Under the pieces are notes generated by a model. That model did no database searches. It was not told the DNA's origin and was given only the letters and a program-made list of their open reading frames with translations. This document shows, in pieces, positions 1 to 8,857 of a stretch of DNA of 64,000 bases. Each line of letters starts with the position of its first letter. The first letter of the stretch is position 1. Both the position numbers and the translations under genes were made by a program. The stretch is taken from the NCBI RefSeq assembly GCF_008124625.1, contig NZ_VNHM01000002.1, positions 186,001 through 250,000 of the forward strand, given 5' to 3'. The DNA is from Desulfallas thermosapovorans DSM 6562 (lineage in GTDB: Bacteria > Bacillota > Desulfotomaculia > Desulfotomaculales > Desulfallaceae).

Positions 1-711
1 ATTGCCCGCGGCAGGGTGGATTTATATATAAATGTGGCCAAATACGGTGCAGACAGGGTAACGGTAACGGTCGATGAGCATCTGGCCGCATCTTACCTCC
101 TGGCGGTAAAGGAACTTAAAGACAAAATGACGTTGGCCGGGGAAGTGACTGTTAAAGAATTGCTGCAGTTGCCCGGTGTCTTTTTATTGGAAGAGTCCGA
201 AGAAGATACCGAGCAGTGGTGGCCTGAGCTTGAAGCAACCCTTCAGCAGGCGCTGGCGGGTTTGATGGATATGCGTGTTAAAGAGGGACAGTTACTGGCT
301 TCTGATATCAAAGAAAGGATCGGGCGCATAGCCGGGTTGGTCAATGAAATTGAGCAGCGTTCTCCGGTGGTTGTAGATGAATATCGCGCGCGGCTTAGCC
401 AGCGACTGCATGATTTACTGGAGCCGGGGACAATGGATCCATCCCGGCTTGATGCCGAGGTTGTGCTGCTTGCCGAGCGATCCAGTATCACTGAAGAAAT
501 CGTGCGTTTGAAAAGTCATCTGAAGCAGTTGAGGGATTGTCTTGAACTTGCTACACCGGTGGGCAGGAAATTAGATTTTATATTGCAGGAGCTAAACCGG
601 GAAATTAATACCATCGCCTCTAAATCATCTGACCTGGCTATCAACAGTATTGCTGTGGAAGTTAAAAGTGAACTGGAAAAAATAAGGGAGCAAGTACAGA
701 ATATCGAATGA
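1..711 (+). CDS. yicC: YicC family protein, 5'-truncated by the window
   Basis: The reading frame is open from base 1 (I-A-R-G-R-V-D-L-Y-I), so the true start lies upstream and the GTG at 16 is internal. About 235 C-terminal residues are visible of a family that is usually about 290 aa. The RGRVD motif, the glutamate-rich middle and the closing segment with conserved ELNRE and KSSD motifs are typical of YicC. YicC proteins are stress-associated and have been linked to RNA degradation in E. coli; I have no evidence for the role here. The gene is followed 14 bp later by remA and then gmk and rpoZ, the usual Firmicute order. Family assignment is firm, function is not. Confidence 0.9.
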   Translation: MARGRVDLYINVAKYGADRVTVTVDEHLAASYLLAVKELKDKMTLAGEVTVKELLQLPGVFLLEESEEDTEQWWPELEATLQQALAGLMDMRVKEGQLLASDIKERIGRIAGLVNEIEQRSPVVVDEYRARLSQRLHDLLEPGTMDPSRLDAEVVLLAERSSITEEIVRLKSHLKQLRDCLELATPVGRKLDFILQELNREINTIASKSSDLAINSIAVEVKSELEKIREQVQNIE

Positions 712-725
712 CAGGGGGATCATAA

Positions 726-995
726 ATGGAAATAAAACTAATTAATATTGGATTTGGCAATATTGTTTCGGCGAACCGGATTATTGCTATCGTCAGCCCC
801 GAATCGGCACCGATAAAAAGAATTATTACCGAGGCCAGGGACAGGGGTATGCTGGTGGATGCCACTTACGGTCGCCGTACCAGGGCGGTTATCATCACAG
901 ATAGCGATCACATTATTCTCTCAGCGGTGCAGCCTGAAACGGTAGCTCACCGCCTGGTCAATAAGGACAGTACCGCGGGTAATGATGAGGATTGA
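726..995 (+). CDS. remA: RemA/DUF370 regulatory protein
   Basis: This 89-aa protein belongs to the RemA (DUF370) family, small DNA-binding proteins that in Bacillus subtilis activate extracellular-matrix and osmoprotection genes. The N-terminal [12 protein letters not shown] and the central segment with the TYGRRTRAV motif are the family signature. It follows yicC after 14 bp and precedes gmk by 15 bp, the order seen across Firmicutes, which suggests a shared transcript. A ribosome site (AGGGGG) sits just upstream of the ATG. The regulon in this organism cannot be read from the sequence. Confidence 0.92.
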   Translation: MEIKLINIGFGNIVSANRIIAIVSPESAPIKRIITEARDRGMLVDATYGRRTRAVIITDSDHIILSAVQPETVAHRLVNKDSTAGNDED

Positions 996-1010
996 CGGGG
1001 AACAAGATGC

Positions 1011-1616
1011 ATGAAAAGCAAAGGTAATTTAATAGTGATATCCGGCCCTTCCGGTTCCGGCAAGGGAACAGTATGCCAGGGTCTATTTAAAGAACTGGAT
1101 AATTTACATCTCTCCATTTCGGCAACGACCAGAAAGCCTCGCGGCAACGAACAGCACGGCAAAGACTATTATTTTTTAAACCGGGAGCAATTTGAGTCGC
1201 TCATTGCCGGGGATCAACTACTGGAGTGGGCCAATGTATACGGGAATTATTACGGGACACCCAGGCAACCTGTGCTGGAGGCCATTGATGGTGGTTTGGA
1301 TGTTATTTTGGAAATTGACGTCCAGGGCGCACTGCACGTTAAAAGTAAGTACCCCAATTGCGTACTTATCTTTTTAATCCCTCCGTCCCGGGCTGAACTG
1401 GCCAATCGTTTAAAAAACAGGGGTACGGACAGCAATGATGCCATTGAGCACCGGTTGCAGTGGGCGGAAAGTGAAATAAAAAAAGTGCGTGAGTATGACT
1501 ATCTGGTGATCAATGATGATCTGGCCGCCGCTACCCGCAAGGTGTCGGCTATCATAATTGCGGAAAGGTGCCGTCCCGGGCTCTTTGATATTGACTTGCT
1601 TCTGCAAAAATACTAA
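1011..1616 (+). CDS. gmk: Guanylate kinase
   Basis: Guanylate kinase phosphorylates GMP to GDP with ATP in the cytoplasm. The 201-aa protein has the P-loop GPSGSGKGT near residues 11-19, the GMP-binding region (SATTRKPRGNE, then GKDYYFL) and the YGNYYGTP segment. The lid and C-terminal helix are complete, and the length is normal. It lies between remA and rpoZ in a co-directional cluster. Nothing is unusual about the gene. Confidence 0.96.
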   Translation: MKSKGNLIVISGPSGSGKGTVCQGLFKELDNLHLSISATTRKPRGNEQHGKDYYFLNREQFESLIAGDQLLEWANVYGNYYGTPRQPVLEAIDGGLDVILEIDVQGALHVKSKYPNCVLIFLIPPSRAELANRLKNRGTDSNDAIEHRLQWAESEIKKVREYDYLVINDDLAAATRKVSAIIIAERCRPGLFDIDLLLQKY

Positions 1617-1691
1617 AATGCCTGATAAACGGTTTATAAAAGAGACAGCATAGTATTAAATAAATAATATATTTCGGAGGTTTACACGCCT

Positions 1692-1916
1692 ATGGCCATG
1701 AATAAACCTTCTCTGGATGATTTGATGGAAAAGGTGGACAGCCGGTACACTCTGGTGGTGATATCGGCTAAACGGGCTCGTCAAATAATGGAAATGGCTT
1801 TGCAACAAGAACAAAATGAGGAACCTGATGTGTTCGCTAAGCCTGTGTCGGCGGCACTGCATGAAGTTGTCCAGGGTAATATAACTTACCGGAGAACCAA
1901 GCAAGGTATTAAATAG
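1692..1916 (+). CDS. rpoZ: DNA-directed RNA polymerase omega subunit
   Basis: The 74-aa protein is the omega subunit, which helps assemble and stabilise the RNA polymerase core. It shows the conserved start PSLDDLMEKVDSRYTLV, the AKRAR motif and the ITYRR segment near the C terminus. A GGAGG ribosome site lies about 11 bp before the first ATG; a second ATG two codons later is also possible. coaBC follows after 12 bp, matching the gmk-rpoZ-coaBC order of many Firmicutes. Confidence 0.94.
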   Translation: MAMNKPSLDDLMEKVDSRYTLVVISAKRARQIMEMALQQEQNEEPDVFAKPVSAALHEVVQGNITYRRTKQGIK

Positions 1917-1928
1917 CGGGGGTGCCCC

Positions 1929-3131
1929 ATGCTTGCAGGAAAGTTTATTGTTATCGGAGTTACCGGTGGTATTGCCGCTTATCGTGCTCTGGACCTGGTG
2001 AGCAACCTGGTTAAGGTTGGTGCCGAAGTGCACGTAATTATGACCGCCGGAGCGCAGCAGTTTGTAAAACCCTTGACCTTTGAAGCCATATCGGGCCATC
2101 GCGTGCATGTTGACACCTTTGAAACACCACCGGGCTGGCGTTACCCGCATCTAGAGCTGGCCCGCCGGGCCGATATGGCAGTGATCGTGCCTGCCACCGC
2201 AAATATTTTAGCTAAACTAGCTTGTGGGATGGCTGATGATTTACTTACCACTACGGTGCTGGCCATGGATTGTCCCGTACTGGTTTGCCCGGCCATGAAT
2301 GTTAACATGTACCGTAACCGGGCGGTGCAGGATAATTTAAGTCGCCTGCGTCATATGGGCGTTGTGGTGGTGGATCCGGCTGTGGGGCGTCAGGCCTGTG
2401 GAGATGAAGGACCGGGGCGGTTGGCCGATGTAGCGGTTATTTTTGAACGGGTTAAAGTCATGCTGACCGGGAAAAAAGACCTGGCCCAAAATACGGTATT
2501 GGTTACCGCAGGGGGTACCCGGGAGCCAATAGATCCGGTGAGGTATATCAGTAACCGCAGTTCCGGAAAAATGGGCTATGCACTGGCCGAAACAGCTGCC
2601 AAGAGGGGGGCGAAAGTGTACCTGGTCTCCGCTCCCACCAGCCTGGCGGTGCCCGCCGGGGTGCATGTAATTAACGTGGAAACGGCAGAACAAATGTACC
2701 GGGCGGTGATGGAGCTTTATCCCGGGGTGGATGTGGTGGTAAAAGCGGCCGCTGTGGCCGACTACCGTCCCCGGGTCACTGCAGCGCAAAAGATTAAAAA
2801 AAATGATGCGGGTATGGTGCTGGAGCTGGAAAAGAATACGGACATTTTAATGGAACTGGGCAAGCGAAAAAAACACCAACTGCTGGTGGGATTTGCCGCC
2901 GAAACCGAGGATTTAATAAAAAACGCCAGGGAAAAGATAAGCAAAAAGAACTTGGATCTGCTGGTGGCCAACGATGTTACCCGGCCAGGGGCCGGTTTCG
3001 GTAGTGACACCAATTTGGTTCACATATTGTATCCGGACGGTAAGGTGGAGAAACTGCCGCTTATGGATAAGCTGGCCCTAAGTGAAGTTATTTGGGATAA
3101 GGTGATTCGATTAAAAGAAGGTAAAAAATAG
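1929..3131 (+). CDS. coaBC: Bifunctional phosphopantothenoylcysteine decarboxylase / phosphopantothenate-cysteine ligase
   Basis: CoaBC carries out two consecutive steps of coenzyme A synthesis: ligation of cysteine to 4'-phosphopantothenate and decarboxylation to 4'-phosphopantetheine. The N-terminal half (about 1-185) is the FMN flavoprotein decarboxylase, with the GGIAAYRALDLV start and the PAMNVNMY motif. The C-terminal half (about 190-400) is the CTP-dependent ligase, with TAGGTREPIDPVRYISN and the KIKK motif. At 400 aa the protein is full length. coaD lies in the same window at 38.6 kb. A hairpin follows the stop codon directly. Confidence 0.95.
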   Translation: MLAGKFIVIGVTGGIAAYRALDLVSNLVKVGAEVHVIMTAGAQQFVKPLTFEAISGHRVHVDTFETPPGWRYPHLELARRADMAVIVPATANILAKLACGMADDLLTTTVLAMDCPVLVCPAMNVNMYRNRAVQDNLSRLRHMGVVVVDPAVGRQACGDEGPGRLADVAVIFERVKVMLTGKKDLAQNTVLVTAGGTREPIDPVRYISNRSSGKMGYALAETAAKRGAKVYLVSAPTSLAVPAGVHVINVETAEQMYRAVMELYPGVDVVVKAAAVADYRPRVTAAQKIKKNDAGMVLELEKNTDILMELGKRKKHQLLVGFAAETEDLIKNAREKISKKNLDLLVANDVTRPGAGFGSDTNLVHILYPDGKVEKLPLMDKLALSEVIWDKVIRLKEGKK

Positions 3132-3132
3132 G

Positions 3133-3164
3133 CGCAGCAGATTAAATTGCTGCGTCGTATTATA
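3133..3164 (+). terminator. Hairpin after coaBC
   Basis: CGCAGCA (3133-3139) pairs with TGCTGCG (3148-3154), followed by a T-rich stretch that overlaps the 3' end of the convergent marR gene. It probably terminates coaBC and may also serve the minus strand. Confidence 0.6.
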
Positions 3165-3615
3165 TTTTTTCCATTTCCAGGCGTAATTTTTGTAATAATT
3201 CGATCAGCTGATTTTTTTCTGTAACGTCTAAAACAGACACCAGCCGGCGGGAAAAATCTGCATGTATGGGAAGAATGTCGTCCAACAGGTTTGATGCTTT
3301 GTTGGTAAGCTTAACCCTGTACACGCGACGGTCTTTGGGGTCGGCTTCCCGCACCACCAGGCCGTCCCTTTCCATGCGGTCGATCAGGCCGGTGATGTTG
3401 GCCCTTGTTACCAGCATGCGCTCGCCCAGCTCGGACAGGGCCAGTCCCCGGTCGCCCGCCTGGCGTACCTGCATCATGGCATTGAATTTGGGCTGTGACA
3501 GCCCGAAACGGGCAAAATGCCTGCCCATTATATCTTCCAGTGTGTCATATGTTCTGGTAAGTTCAATAATGGTTCGGATAGCCAAATAGGCGTCGTTGGG
3601 CTTTTTGTTGGACAA
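3160..3615 (-). CDS. MarR family transcriptional regulator
   Basis: This is a 151-aa winged-helix regulator of the MarR family. The DNA-binding core runs from about residue 45 to 110, with the pattern LALSELGERMLVTRANITG and the wing DPKDRRVYRV. It starts at TTG with a GGAGGT ribosome site 8 bp upstream. The gene is divergent from a cysteine-synthase-like gene across a 78-bp gap, so the simplest inference is that it represses itself and that neighbour. The ligand is unknown; MarR proteins typically respond to small phenolics, oxidants or metabolites. Confidence 0.88.
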   Translation of the reverse strand: MSNKKPNDAYLAIRTIIELTRTYDTLEDIMGRHFARFGLSQPKFNAMMQVRQAGDRGLALSELGERMLVTRANITGLIDRMERDGLVVREADPKDRRVYRVKLTNKASNLLDDILPIHADFSRRLVSVLDVTEKNQLIELLQKLRLEMEKI

Positions 3616-3693
3616 TGTAAATTACCTCCACATAAATTGTAAATAGCCATATGAGCTTCTGTCAACAAATAATATGGAAGGGAAGAATAAAAA

Positions 3694-4617
3694 GTGAGCA
3701 TGATTTATAACAATGTTCTGGAGCTGGTGGGTCATACCCCGGTGGTCAGGCTGAATAAAGTGACCGACGGCTGCGACGCCCGAATCCTGGCCAAACTGGA
3801 AATGGTCAATCCCAGCGGCAGTGCCAAGGCCAGAGCGGCATTGGGTATGATTACCGCCGCCGAAAAAGCGGGCCTAATTCGGCCGGGTACGGTTATTATA
3901 GAGCCCACCAGTGGCAACCAGGGCATTGCACTGGCCATGGTAGGCGCAGTTAAGGGATACCGGGTGATTGTGGTGATGCCCGATTCAATGAGTATAGAAA
4001 GAAGACAACTGGCCCGTGCCTACGGGGCTGAAGTGGTGCTGACACCTGCTGCCCAGGATGTGGATGGAGCCGTGCAAAAGGCCAGAGAAATGGTGGCTCA
4101 AATACCCGGAGCCTGGATGCCCGACCAGTTTGCCAATCCTGATAACCCGGCTTTTCACGAGCATACCACGGCTACGGAAATATTGGAGCAGGTGGATGGT
4201 GAAATTGATGCTTATGTGGCCGGTGTGGGTACGGGCGGTACGCTGACCGGAGTGGCCCGGGTGTTAAAGAGAAAGTATCCCCATATTAGAGTATATGCTG
4301 TGGAACCTAAAAAGTCGGCTGTGCTGTCCGGGGGCAAACCGGGGAGACACGGTATTCAAGGCATCGGGGATGGTTTTGTGCCCGCCAATCTAGATCTGGC
4401 ACTGGTGGATTCCCCCTTTACCGTATCCGATGAGGAAGCGTTTAACATGACCAAACGCTTGGCCAGGGAAGAAGGTATACTGGCGGGGTTATCCGGTGGC
4501 GCTGCTGTGCATGCCGCGGTGACCGTAGGCCGTGAACTGGGGCCCGGTAAAACCGTGCTCACCATTTTGCCGGATACCGGCGAACGGTACTTGAGTACCC
4601 CGGTATTCGAGGGTTGA
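3694..4617 (+). CDS. cysK: Cysteine synthase-like PLP enzyme
   Basis: This 307-aa fold-type II PLP enzyme belongs to the O-acetylserine sulfhydrylase / cystathionine beta-synthase family and most likely replaces the O-acetyl group of O-acetylserine with sulfide to make cysteine. The PLP lysine sits in NPSGSAKARAA, the phosphate loop is GTGGTLTG, and a C-terminal SGGAAVHAA is present. Two usually conserved spots differ from the common form: SVKDR reads SAKAR, and the substrate loop TSGNTG reads TSGNQG. I recall similar sequences in other Clostridia, so these are probably clade features, but beta-substitution with another nucleophile is possible. The GTG start has GGAAGGGA upstream; an ATG two codons later is an alternative. 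Confidence 0.82.
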   Translation: MSMIYNNVLELVGHTPVVRLNKVTDGCDARILAKLEMVNPSGSAKARAALGMITAAEKAGLIRPGTVIIEPTSGNQGIALAMVGAVKGYRVIVVMPDSMSIERRQLARAYGAEVVLTPAAQDVDGAVQKAREMVAQIPGAWMPDQFANPDNPAFHEHTTATEILEQVDGEIDAYVAGVGTGGTLTGVARVLKRKYPHIRVYAVEPKKSAVLSGGKPGRHGIQGIGDGFVPANLDLALVDSPFTVSDEEAFNMTKRLAREEGILAGLSGGAAVHAAVTVGRELGPGKTVLTILPDTGERYLSTPVFEG

Positions 4618-4647
4618 TGAAATAAAATAATCATTTATACATATATT

Positions 4648-4682
4648 AATGCGCTTAATTATAATCCGAGCGCATTTTTATG
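4648..4682 (+). terminator. Rho-independent terminator after cysK
   Basis: AATGCGCT (4648-4655) and AGCGCATT (4669-4676) form an 8-bp stem, followed by TTTATGTTTTT. Confidence 0.75.
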
Positions 4683-4734
4683 TTTTTATACACAATTTAA
4701 CTATAGTGTCATAATATGTTTATAAAGCTGCCGG

Positions 4735-5037
4735 GTGATAAATATGCCGATTAATAAAATAAAGAAAATATTAAGGCGCCCTTTTTCACAAACAGATACG
4801 GCCACCATTAAAATTGGTGATGTGGTGTTATCCATGGCCCGTCAAGTATCCAATTCAGTGCCCCATGAATTTTCCGTATATGTTCCCCGGGTGGAAATCA
4901 GGCAGCGGTATTATCAGGATAATCAACTGAAATATGAAAAGGAAATGATTTTAAACAGCCTGACCATTGTTCATGCCCCCCAGCATCCACCGGCGGAAAG
5001 CGGGCGCCTGTTTGGGCCGTGCCAAAAAATGGATTGA
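4735..5037 (+). CDS. Hypothetical protein, 100 aa
   Basis: I do not recognise this protein. It is basic at the N terminus (INKIKKILRRPFSQ), soluble, and has no signal peptide or membrane segment. A central part (about 20-75) reads as beta-rich: IKIGDVVLSMARQ, then EFSVYVPRVEIRQRYY. It stands alone between the cysK terminator and priA. The first start is a GTG at 4735; the ATG at 4744 is as good and neither has a strong ribosome site. It is real if codon use, which resembles the neighbours, is a guide. Confidence 0.55.
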   Translation: MINMPINKIKKILRRPFSQTDTATIKIGDVVLSMARQVSNSVPHEFSVYVPRVEIRQRYYQDNQLKYEKEMILNSLTIVHAPQHPPAESGRLFGPCQKMD

Positions 5038-5063
5038 GGGGCTGCATTACTATGGTCTATAAT
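5034..5063 (+). promoter_or_regulatory. Candidate sigma-A promoter for priA
   Basis: TTGAGG (5034-5039), an 18-bp spacer and TATAAT (5058-5063) precede priA by about 50 bp. The -35 box is imperfect. Confidence 0.5.
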
Positions 5064-5116
5064 TAAAGTAAGCGGTTATAACTAGCAGCGGCTAAACGAC
5101 TAGAGGGATATATGCA

Positions 5117-7357
5117 ATGAGTAATCAATTATTTGCCGATGTACTGGTTGAGGTGCCTGTTTTTAAAAATGACCGCACCTATCAATACCGGGTACCTGAA
5201 AAACTGGAGGGCTTGGTTCAATTTGGCACCCGGGTGAGGGTTCCTTTTGGTAAACAAAAGGTGACGGGTTTTGTGGTGGGATTAAGTGCACGCAAAGCCG
5301 TGGCCCGGGTAAAGGAAATTATCGACCTGGTGGATGAAAGCTTAATATTTCGGGAAGATCAACTGTCCCTGGCCCAATGGCTGGCGGGTTATTACTTTTG
5401 TGGCACTGTAAAGGCCCTGCAAACAGTGGTTGCACCGGTGCTTAAAAAAACTACCCCACGGGCCGTGGCCAGGCTTTATAGCGCCGTGGATCCGGTCCAA
5501 TTGCCTGCAGTTCGGGAGCAATTATCCCGGGCGCCTAAAAAAAAGGCGGCCATTGAAGCTGCGCTGGAGTGCCCCGGGCTGAACAAGCGGGAACTGGCGG
5601 CGGTGGCCGGTGTATCATTATCTGTGATCAACCAGTTGTGTGCAATGGGGTTGCTAAAGGTAAAAACAGATTCATCCATGCGGGACCCCTATGCACACTA
5701 TAAAATTGTAGAACAGAACCCGGTAAGCTTAACCGGTGAGCAGAGCCGGGCCGTACGAGATGTTACCAGGGCCATACAGCAGGGCGGGCACCAGGTATTT
5801 TTGCTGCACGGTGTTACGGGCAGTGGTAAAACCGAGGTTTACCTGCGTTGTATCGAGCAGGTATTACGCACCGGCCGGCAGGCCATTACCCTGGTGCCCG
5901 AGATATCCCTAACCCCGCAAATGGTTCGGCTGTATAAGGCCCGTTTCGGCCGGGATGTGGCGGTGCTACACAGTCGCATGTCCGACGGCGAGAGATACGA
6001 TGAATGGTCCCGTATAGAGAACGGTAGCGCGCCGGTGGTACTGGGGGTACGTTCGGCCATACTGGCACCGGTCCCCGATCCAGGACTAATCATTATTGAC
6101 GAGGAGCACGAACCCTCTTACAAGCAGGATGAAGCGCCGCGGTACCATGCCCGGGCGGTGGCCCTCTACCGGGCGCGAAAGAGCAGGGGAGTATTAATGC
6201 TGGGTAGCGCCACCCCCTCTCTGGAATCATATTGCCGTGCTTTACCCGGCGGCAGTTACAAGTTAATTAATATGACCACGAGAATTAACGGCAAAAACAT
6301 GCCCCGGGTACAACTGGTGGATATGCGGCGGGAAGTGCAGTCAGGTAATAGTGGTATATTTAGCCTGGCGCTATTGCAAAAAATGCGAGAGAAGCTGCAT
6401 AATAATGAACAAACCATTATTTTTTTAAACCGGCGGGGTTTTAAAACTCTGGTGGTATGCCGGGAGTGCGGGATGGTGCTCAAATGTCCCCGCTGTGATA
6501 TTTCCCTTACCTATCACGCCGACGGGCGACTGCGCTGTCACTATTGTAATTACCGTGTACAGGCACCCAAACGGTGTCCTGATTGCGGGGGTAATCAGTT
6601 GGGCTATTTTGGCACGGGCACCCAGCGGGTAGAAATGGAACTTGCGGCCGCCTTGCCAGAGGCCCGTATTTTGCGCATGGACGCCGATACCACCACCCGC
6701 AAGGGCTCCCATGAACAGATATTATCTGCTTTTGCCAGGGGTGAAGCGGATATATTGGTGGGAACACAAATGGTGGCCAAAGGGCTGGATTTACCCGGAG
6801 TGACTCTGGTGGGGGTAATTAATGCCGACAGTACACTGCACATGCCGGACTTTCGGGCCGGTGAGCGTACTTTTCAGCTGCTGGCCCAGGTGGCCGGGCG
6901 GGCGGGGCGGGGAGACAAGCCGGGCGAGGTGTTGATTCAAACATTTACGCCGGAGCATTATGCTGTACAGGCTGCCTCCAGGCATGATTACAGTGCTTTT
7001 TTTCAGCGGGAAGTTACCGTACGCAAGGACATGGGGTATCCCCCTTTTGCCAAAATGGTCAGATTGTTGGTACTGGGTAAAGATGACACTGCTGTGCAGC
7101 AAGCGGCGGATAAAATACGTCAACATTTGGATGGGTTTGTGACCAGGCTGAACGGGGAAAAAATACAGATAGTAGGACCGGCACCGGCGCCTTTGGCCCG
7201 GCTGAAGGAAGACTACAGGTGGCATATCATTCTTTGGAGTGCGGATTACCGTCAGTTACGCCTGGTTATGGAACAATTCTGGCAGGTAACCGGTGGTGTT
7301 GCGCCGGGCAAAGACTTGCGCCTGAGCATAGATGTGGATCCCATGCATATTATATAA
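5117..7357 (+). CDS. priA: Primosomal protein N' (replication restart helicase)
   Basis: PriA reloads the replisome at stalled forks as a 3'-5' superfamily 2 helicase. The 746-aa protein has an N-terminal DNA-binding domain (about 1-110), Walker A GVTGSGKT (residues 232-239), the Walker B DEEH box at about 325, and the zinc module with paired CxxC motifs in the CRECG / CPRCD / CHYC / CPDCGG series at about 450-500. The C-terminal helicase motifs GTQMVAKGLD and VAGRAGRG are intact. The ATG at 5117 is the natural start because the ATG at 5112 runs into a stop at once. def follows 39 bp later. Confidence 0.96.
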   Translation: MSNQLFADVLVEVPVFKNDRTYQYRVPEKLEGLVQFGTRVRVPFGKQKVTGFVVGLSARKAVARVKEIIDLVDESLIFREDQLSLAQWLAGYYFCGTVKALQTVVAPVLKKTTPRAVARLYSAVDPVQLPAVREQLSRAPKKKAAIEAALECPGLNKRELAAVAGVSLSVINQLCAMGLLKVKTDSSMRDPYAHYKIVEQNPVSLTGEQSRAVRDVTRAIQQGGHQVFLLHGVTGSGKTEVYLRCIEQVLRTGRQAITLVPEISLTPQMVRLYKARFGRDVAVLHSRMSDGERYDEWSRIENGSAPVVLGVRSAILAPVPDPGLIIIDEEHEPSYKQDEAPRYHARAVALYRARKSRGVLMLGSATPSLESYCRALPGGSYKLINMTTRINGKNMPRVQLVDMRREVQSGNSGIFSLALLQKMREKLHNNEQTIIFLNRRGFKTLVVCRECGMVLKCPRCDISLTYHADGRLRCHYCNYRVQAPKRCPDCGGNQLGYFGTGTQRVEMELAAALPEARILRMDADTTTRKGSHEQILSAFARGEADILVGTQMVAKGLDLPGVTLVGVINADSTLHMPDFRAGERTFQLLAQVAGRAGRGDKPGEVLIQTFTPEHYAVQAASRHDYSAFFQREVTVRKDMGYPPFAKMVRLLVLGKDDTAVQQAADKIRQHLDGFVTRLNGEKIQIVGPAPAPLARLKEDYRWHIILWSADYRQLRLVMEQFWQVTGGVAPGKDLRLSIDVDPMHII

Positions 7358-7396
7358 AGAAATTTAACAGGGTTTGTAAAAAGGAGGCAGTTAAAG

Positions 7397-7852
7397 TTGG
7401 CAGTCTACAAGATAGTGGAGGTCGGGGACGATGTGTTAAGGGAAAAATCCGTTCGAGTAACCAAGTTTGGCCCCCACCTGGAAAAATTATTGGATAACAT
7501 GCGAGATACCATGTATGCCAATCAGGGTGTGGGACTGGCCGCTCCGCAGATCGGGGTTTCCAAACGGGTAATTGTGGTTGATATTGGCGATGGTTTGGTA
7601 GAGTTTGTCAACCCGGTAATTGTGGAGTACGAGGGCACCCAAATTGACAGCGAAGGCTGCCTGAGTATTCCCGGTATGGTGGGTGAGGTTGCCCGGGCCG
7701 AACGGATCAAAGTTAAGGGTCAAAACCGGTATGGCAAAGAAATTGAGCTACCGGCCCGGGGTTACCTGGCCCGGGCCCTGCAGCATGAAATAGATCATTT
7801 GGACGGAATTTTATTTATTGACAAGGCAAAGAATTTAAAGAAGGTACAGTGA
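7397..7852 (+). CDS. def: Peptide deformylase
   Basis: Peptide deformylase removes the formyl group from the N-terminal methionine of new proteins and is a metalloenzyme. All three motifs are present in the 151-aa protein: GVGLAAPQIG, EGCLSIPG with the metal-binding cysteine, and QHEIDHLDG with the two metal histidines and the catalytic glutamate. The start is TTG with a strong AAGGAGG site 9 bp upstream. fmt lies directly downstream, pairing the enzymes that add and remove the formyl group. Confidence 0.96.
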   Translation: MAVYKIVEVGDDVLREKSVRVTKFGPHLEKLLDNMRDTMYANQGVGLAAPQIGVSKRVIVVDIGDGLVEFVNPVIVEYEGTQIDSEGCLSIPGMVGEVARAERIKVKGQNRYGKEIELPARGYLARALQHEIDHLDGILFIDKAKNLKKVQ

Positions 7853-7885
7853 TTAATGCTGTGGGGATGAAGGAGTTTTAGTAAT

Positions 7886-8857
7886 ATGCGTATTGTATTT
7901 ATGGGTACGCCCGATTTTGCCGTACCGTCGCTGCAGGCACTGGTGCAGTACAACCATGAGGTTGTCGCTGTGGTTACCCAGCCCGACAAACCAGGCGGGC
8001 GGGGGAAAAAACTGCGCCCGTCGCCGGTTAAAAACGCAGCCCTGGCGGCGGGGCTGACAGTATATCAACCTCTAAAAGTGCGCGAGCCCGCCTTTGTTAA
8101 AGTGCTGCAAGATTTAATTCCGGATATCATCGTGGTAGCCGCTTTCGGGCAAATACTGCCTGCTGAAATTTTGTACTTGCCCCCGCACGGTTGTATTAAT
8201 GTACATGCCTCGCTGCTACCTGCTTACCGGGGAGCCGCCCCCATTCACAGGGCCGTGATCAACGGTGAACAGCAAACCGGTGTAACCATTATGCAAATGG
8301 ATACGGGACTGGATACCGGTGCCATGCTGCTGCAGGACCGGGTGCCCATTGGGCCTGATGATACCGTGGGGTTGGTGCATGACCGGTTGGCCGAACTGGG
8401 CGCTAAACTGGTAATTGAGGCTTTGGAGCTAATTGAAAGCGGCCGGGCGCAGCACGTGCCCCAGGATGACAGCCGTTCCAGCTATGCATCCATGCTGACC
8501 CGGTCTGATGAAATAATTCATTGGGAAAAGGACGCGGTAGCCATAAAAAACCAGGTCAGGGGCCTCAATCCCTGGCCGGGGGCATGCACCTCCCTGGGGG
8601 ACAAGCTAATTAAAATATGGCGGGTATCCGTGGTCCGGGATTACCCGGCGGGTGATGTCGAACCGGGTCGGTTACTGGCGGCTGGCGGTAACCGGGGGAT
8701 TTTAGTGCAAACCGGTGGCGGAGTGTTGAGTATTGATGAGTTGCAGCTGCAGGGTAAAAAAAGGATGAGTGCGGCCGATTTTTTGCGAGGACACCCGCTG
8801 GATGTTTCCAGCAAGCTGGGTGAAGGGCAGGCGAACGGGGATGAGGGCCGAGCATAA
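7886..8857 (+). CDS. fmt: Methionyl-tRNA formyltransferase
   Basis: Fmt transfers a formyl group from 10-formyl-tetrahydrofolate to Met-tRNA(fMet). The 323-aa protein begins MRIVFMGTPDFAVPSL and carries the SLLPAYRGAAPIHRA folate/catalytic segment at about 109-123. The C-terminal tRNA-binding domain (about 205-310) is complete. AAGGAG precedes the ATG by 8 bp. The 3' end overlaps the likely start of the DUF116 gene. Confidence 0.96.
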   Translation: MRIVFMGTPDFAVPSLQALVQYNHEVVAVVTQPDKPGGRGKKLRPSPVKNAALAAGLTVYQPLKVREPAFVKVLQDLIPDIIVVAAFGQILPAEILYLPPHGCINVHASLLPAYRGAAPIHRAVINGEQQTGVTIMQMDTGLDTGAMLLQDRVPIGPDDTVGLVHDRLAELGAKLVIEALELIESGRAQHVPQDDSRSSYASMLTRSDEIIHWEKDAVAIKNQVRGLNPWPGACTSLGDKLIKIWRVSVVRDYPAGDVEPGRLLAAGGNRGILVQTGGGVLSIDELQLQGKKRMSAADFLRGHPLDVSSKLGEGQANGDEGRA

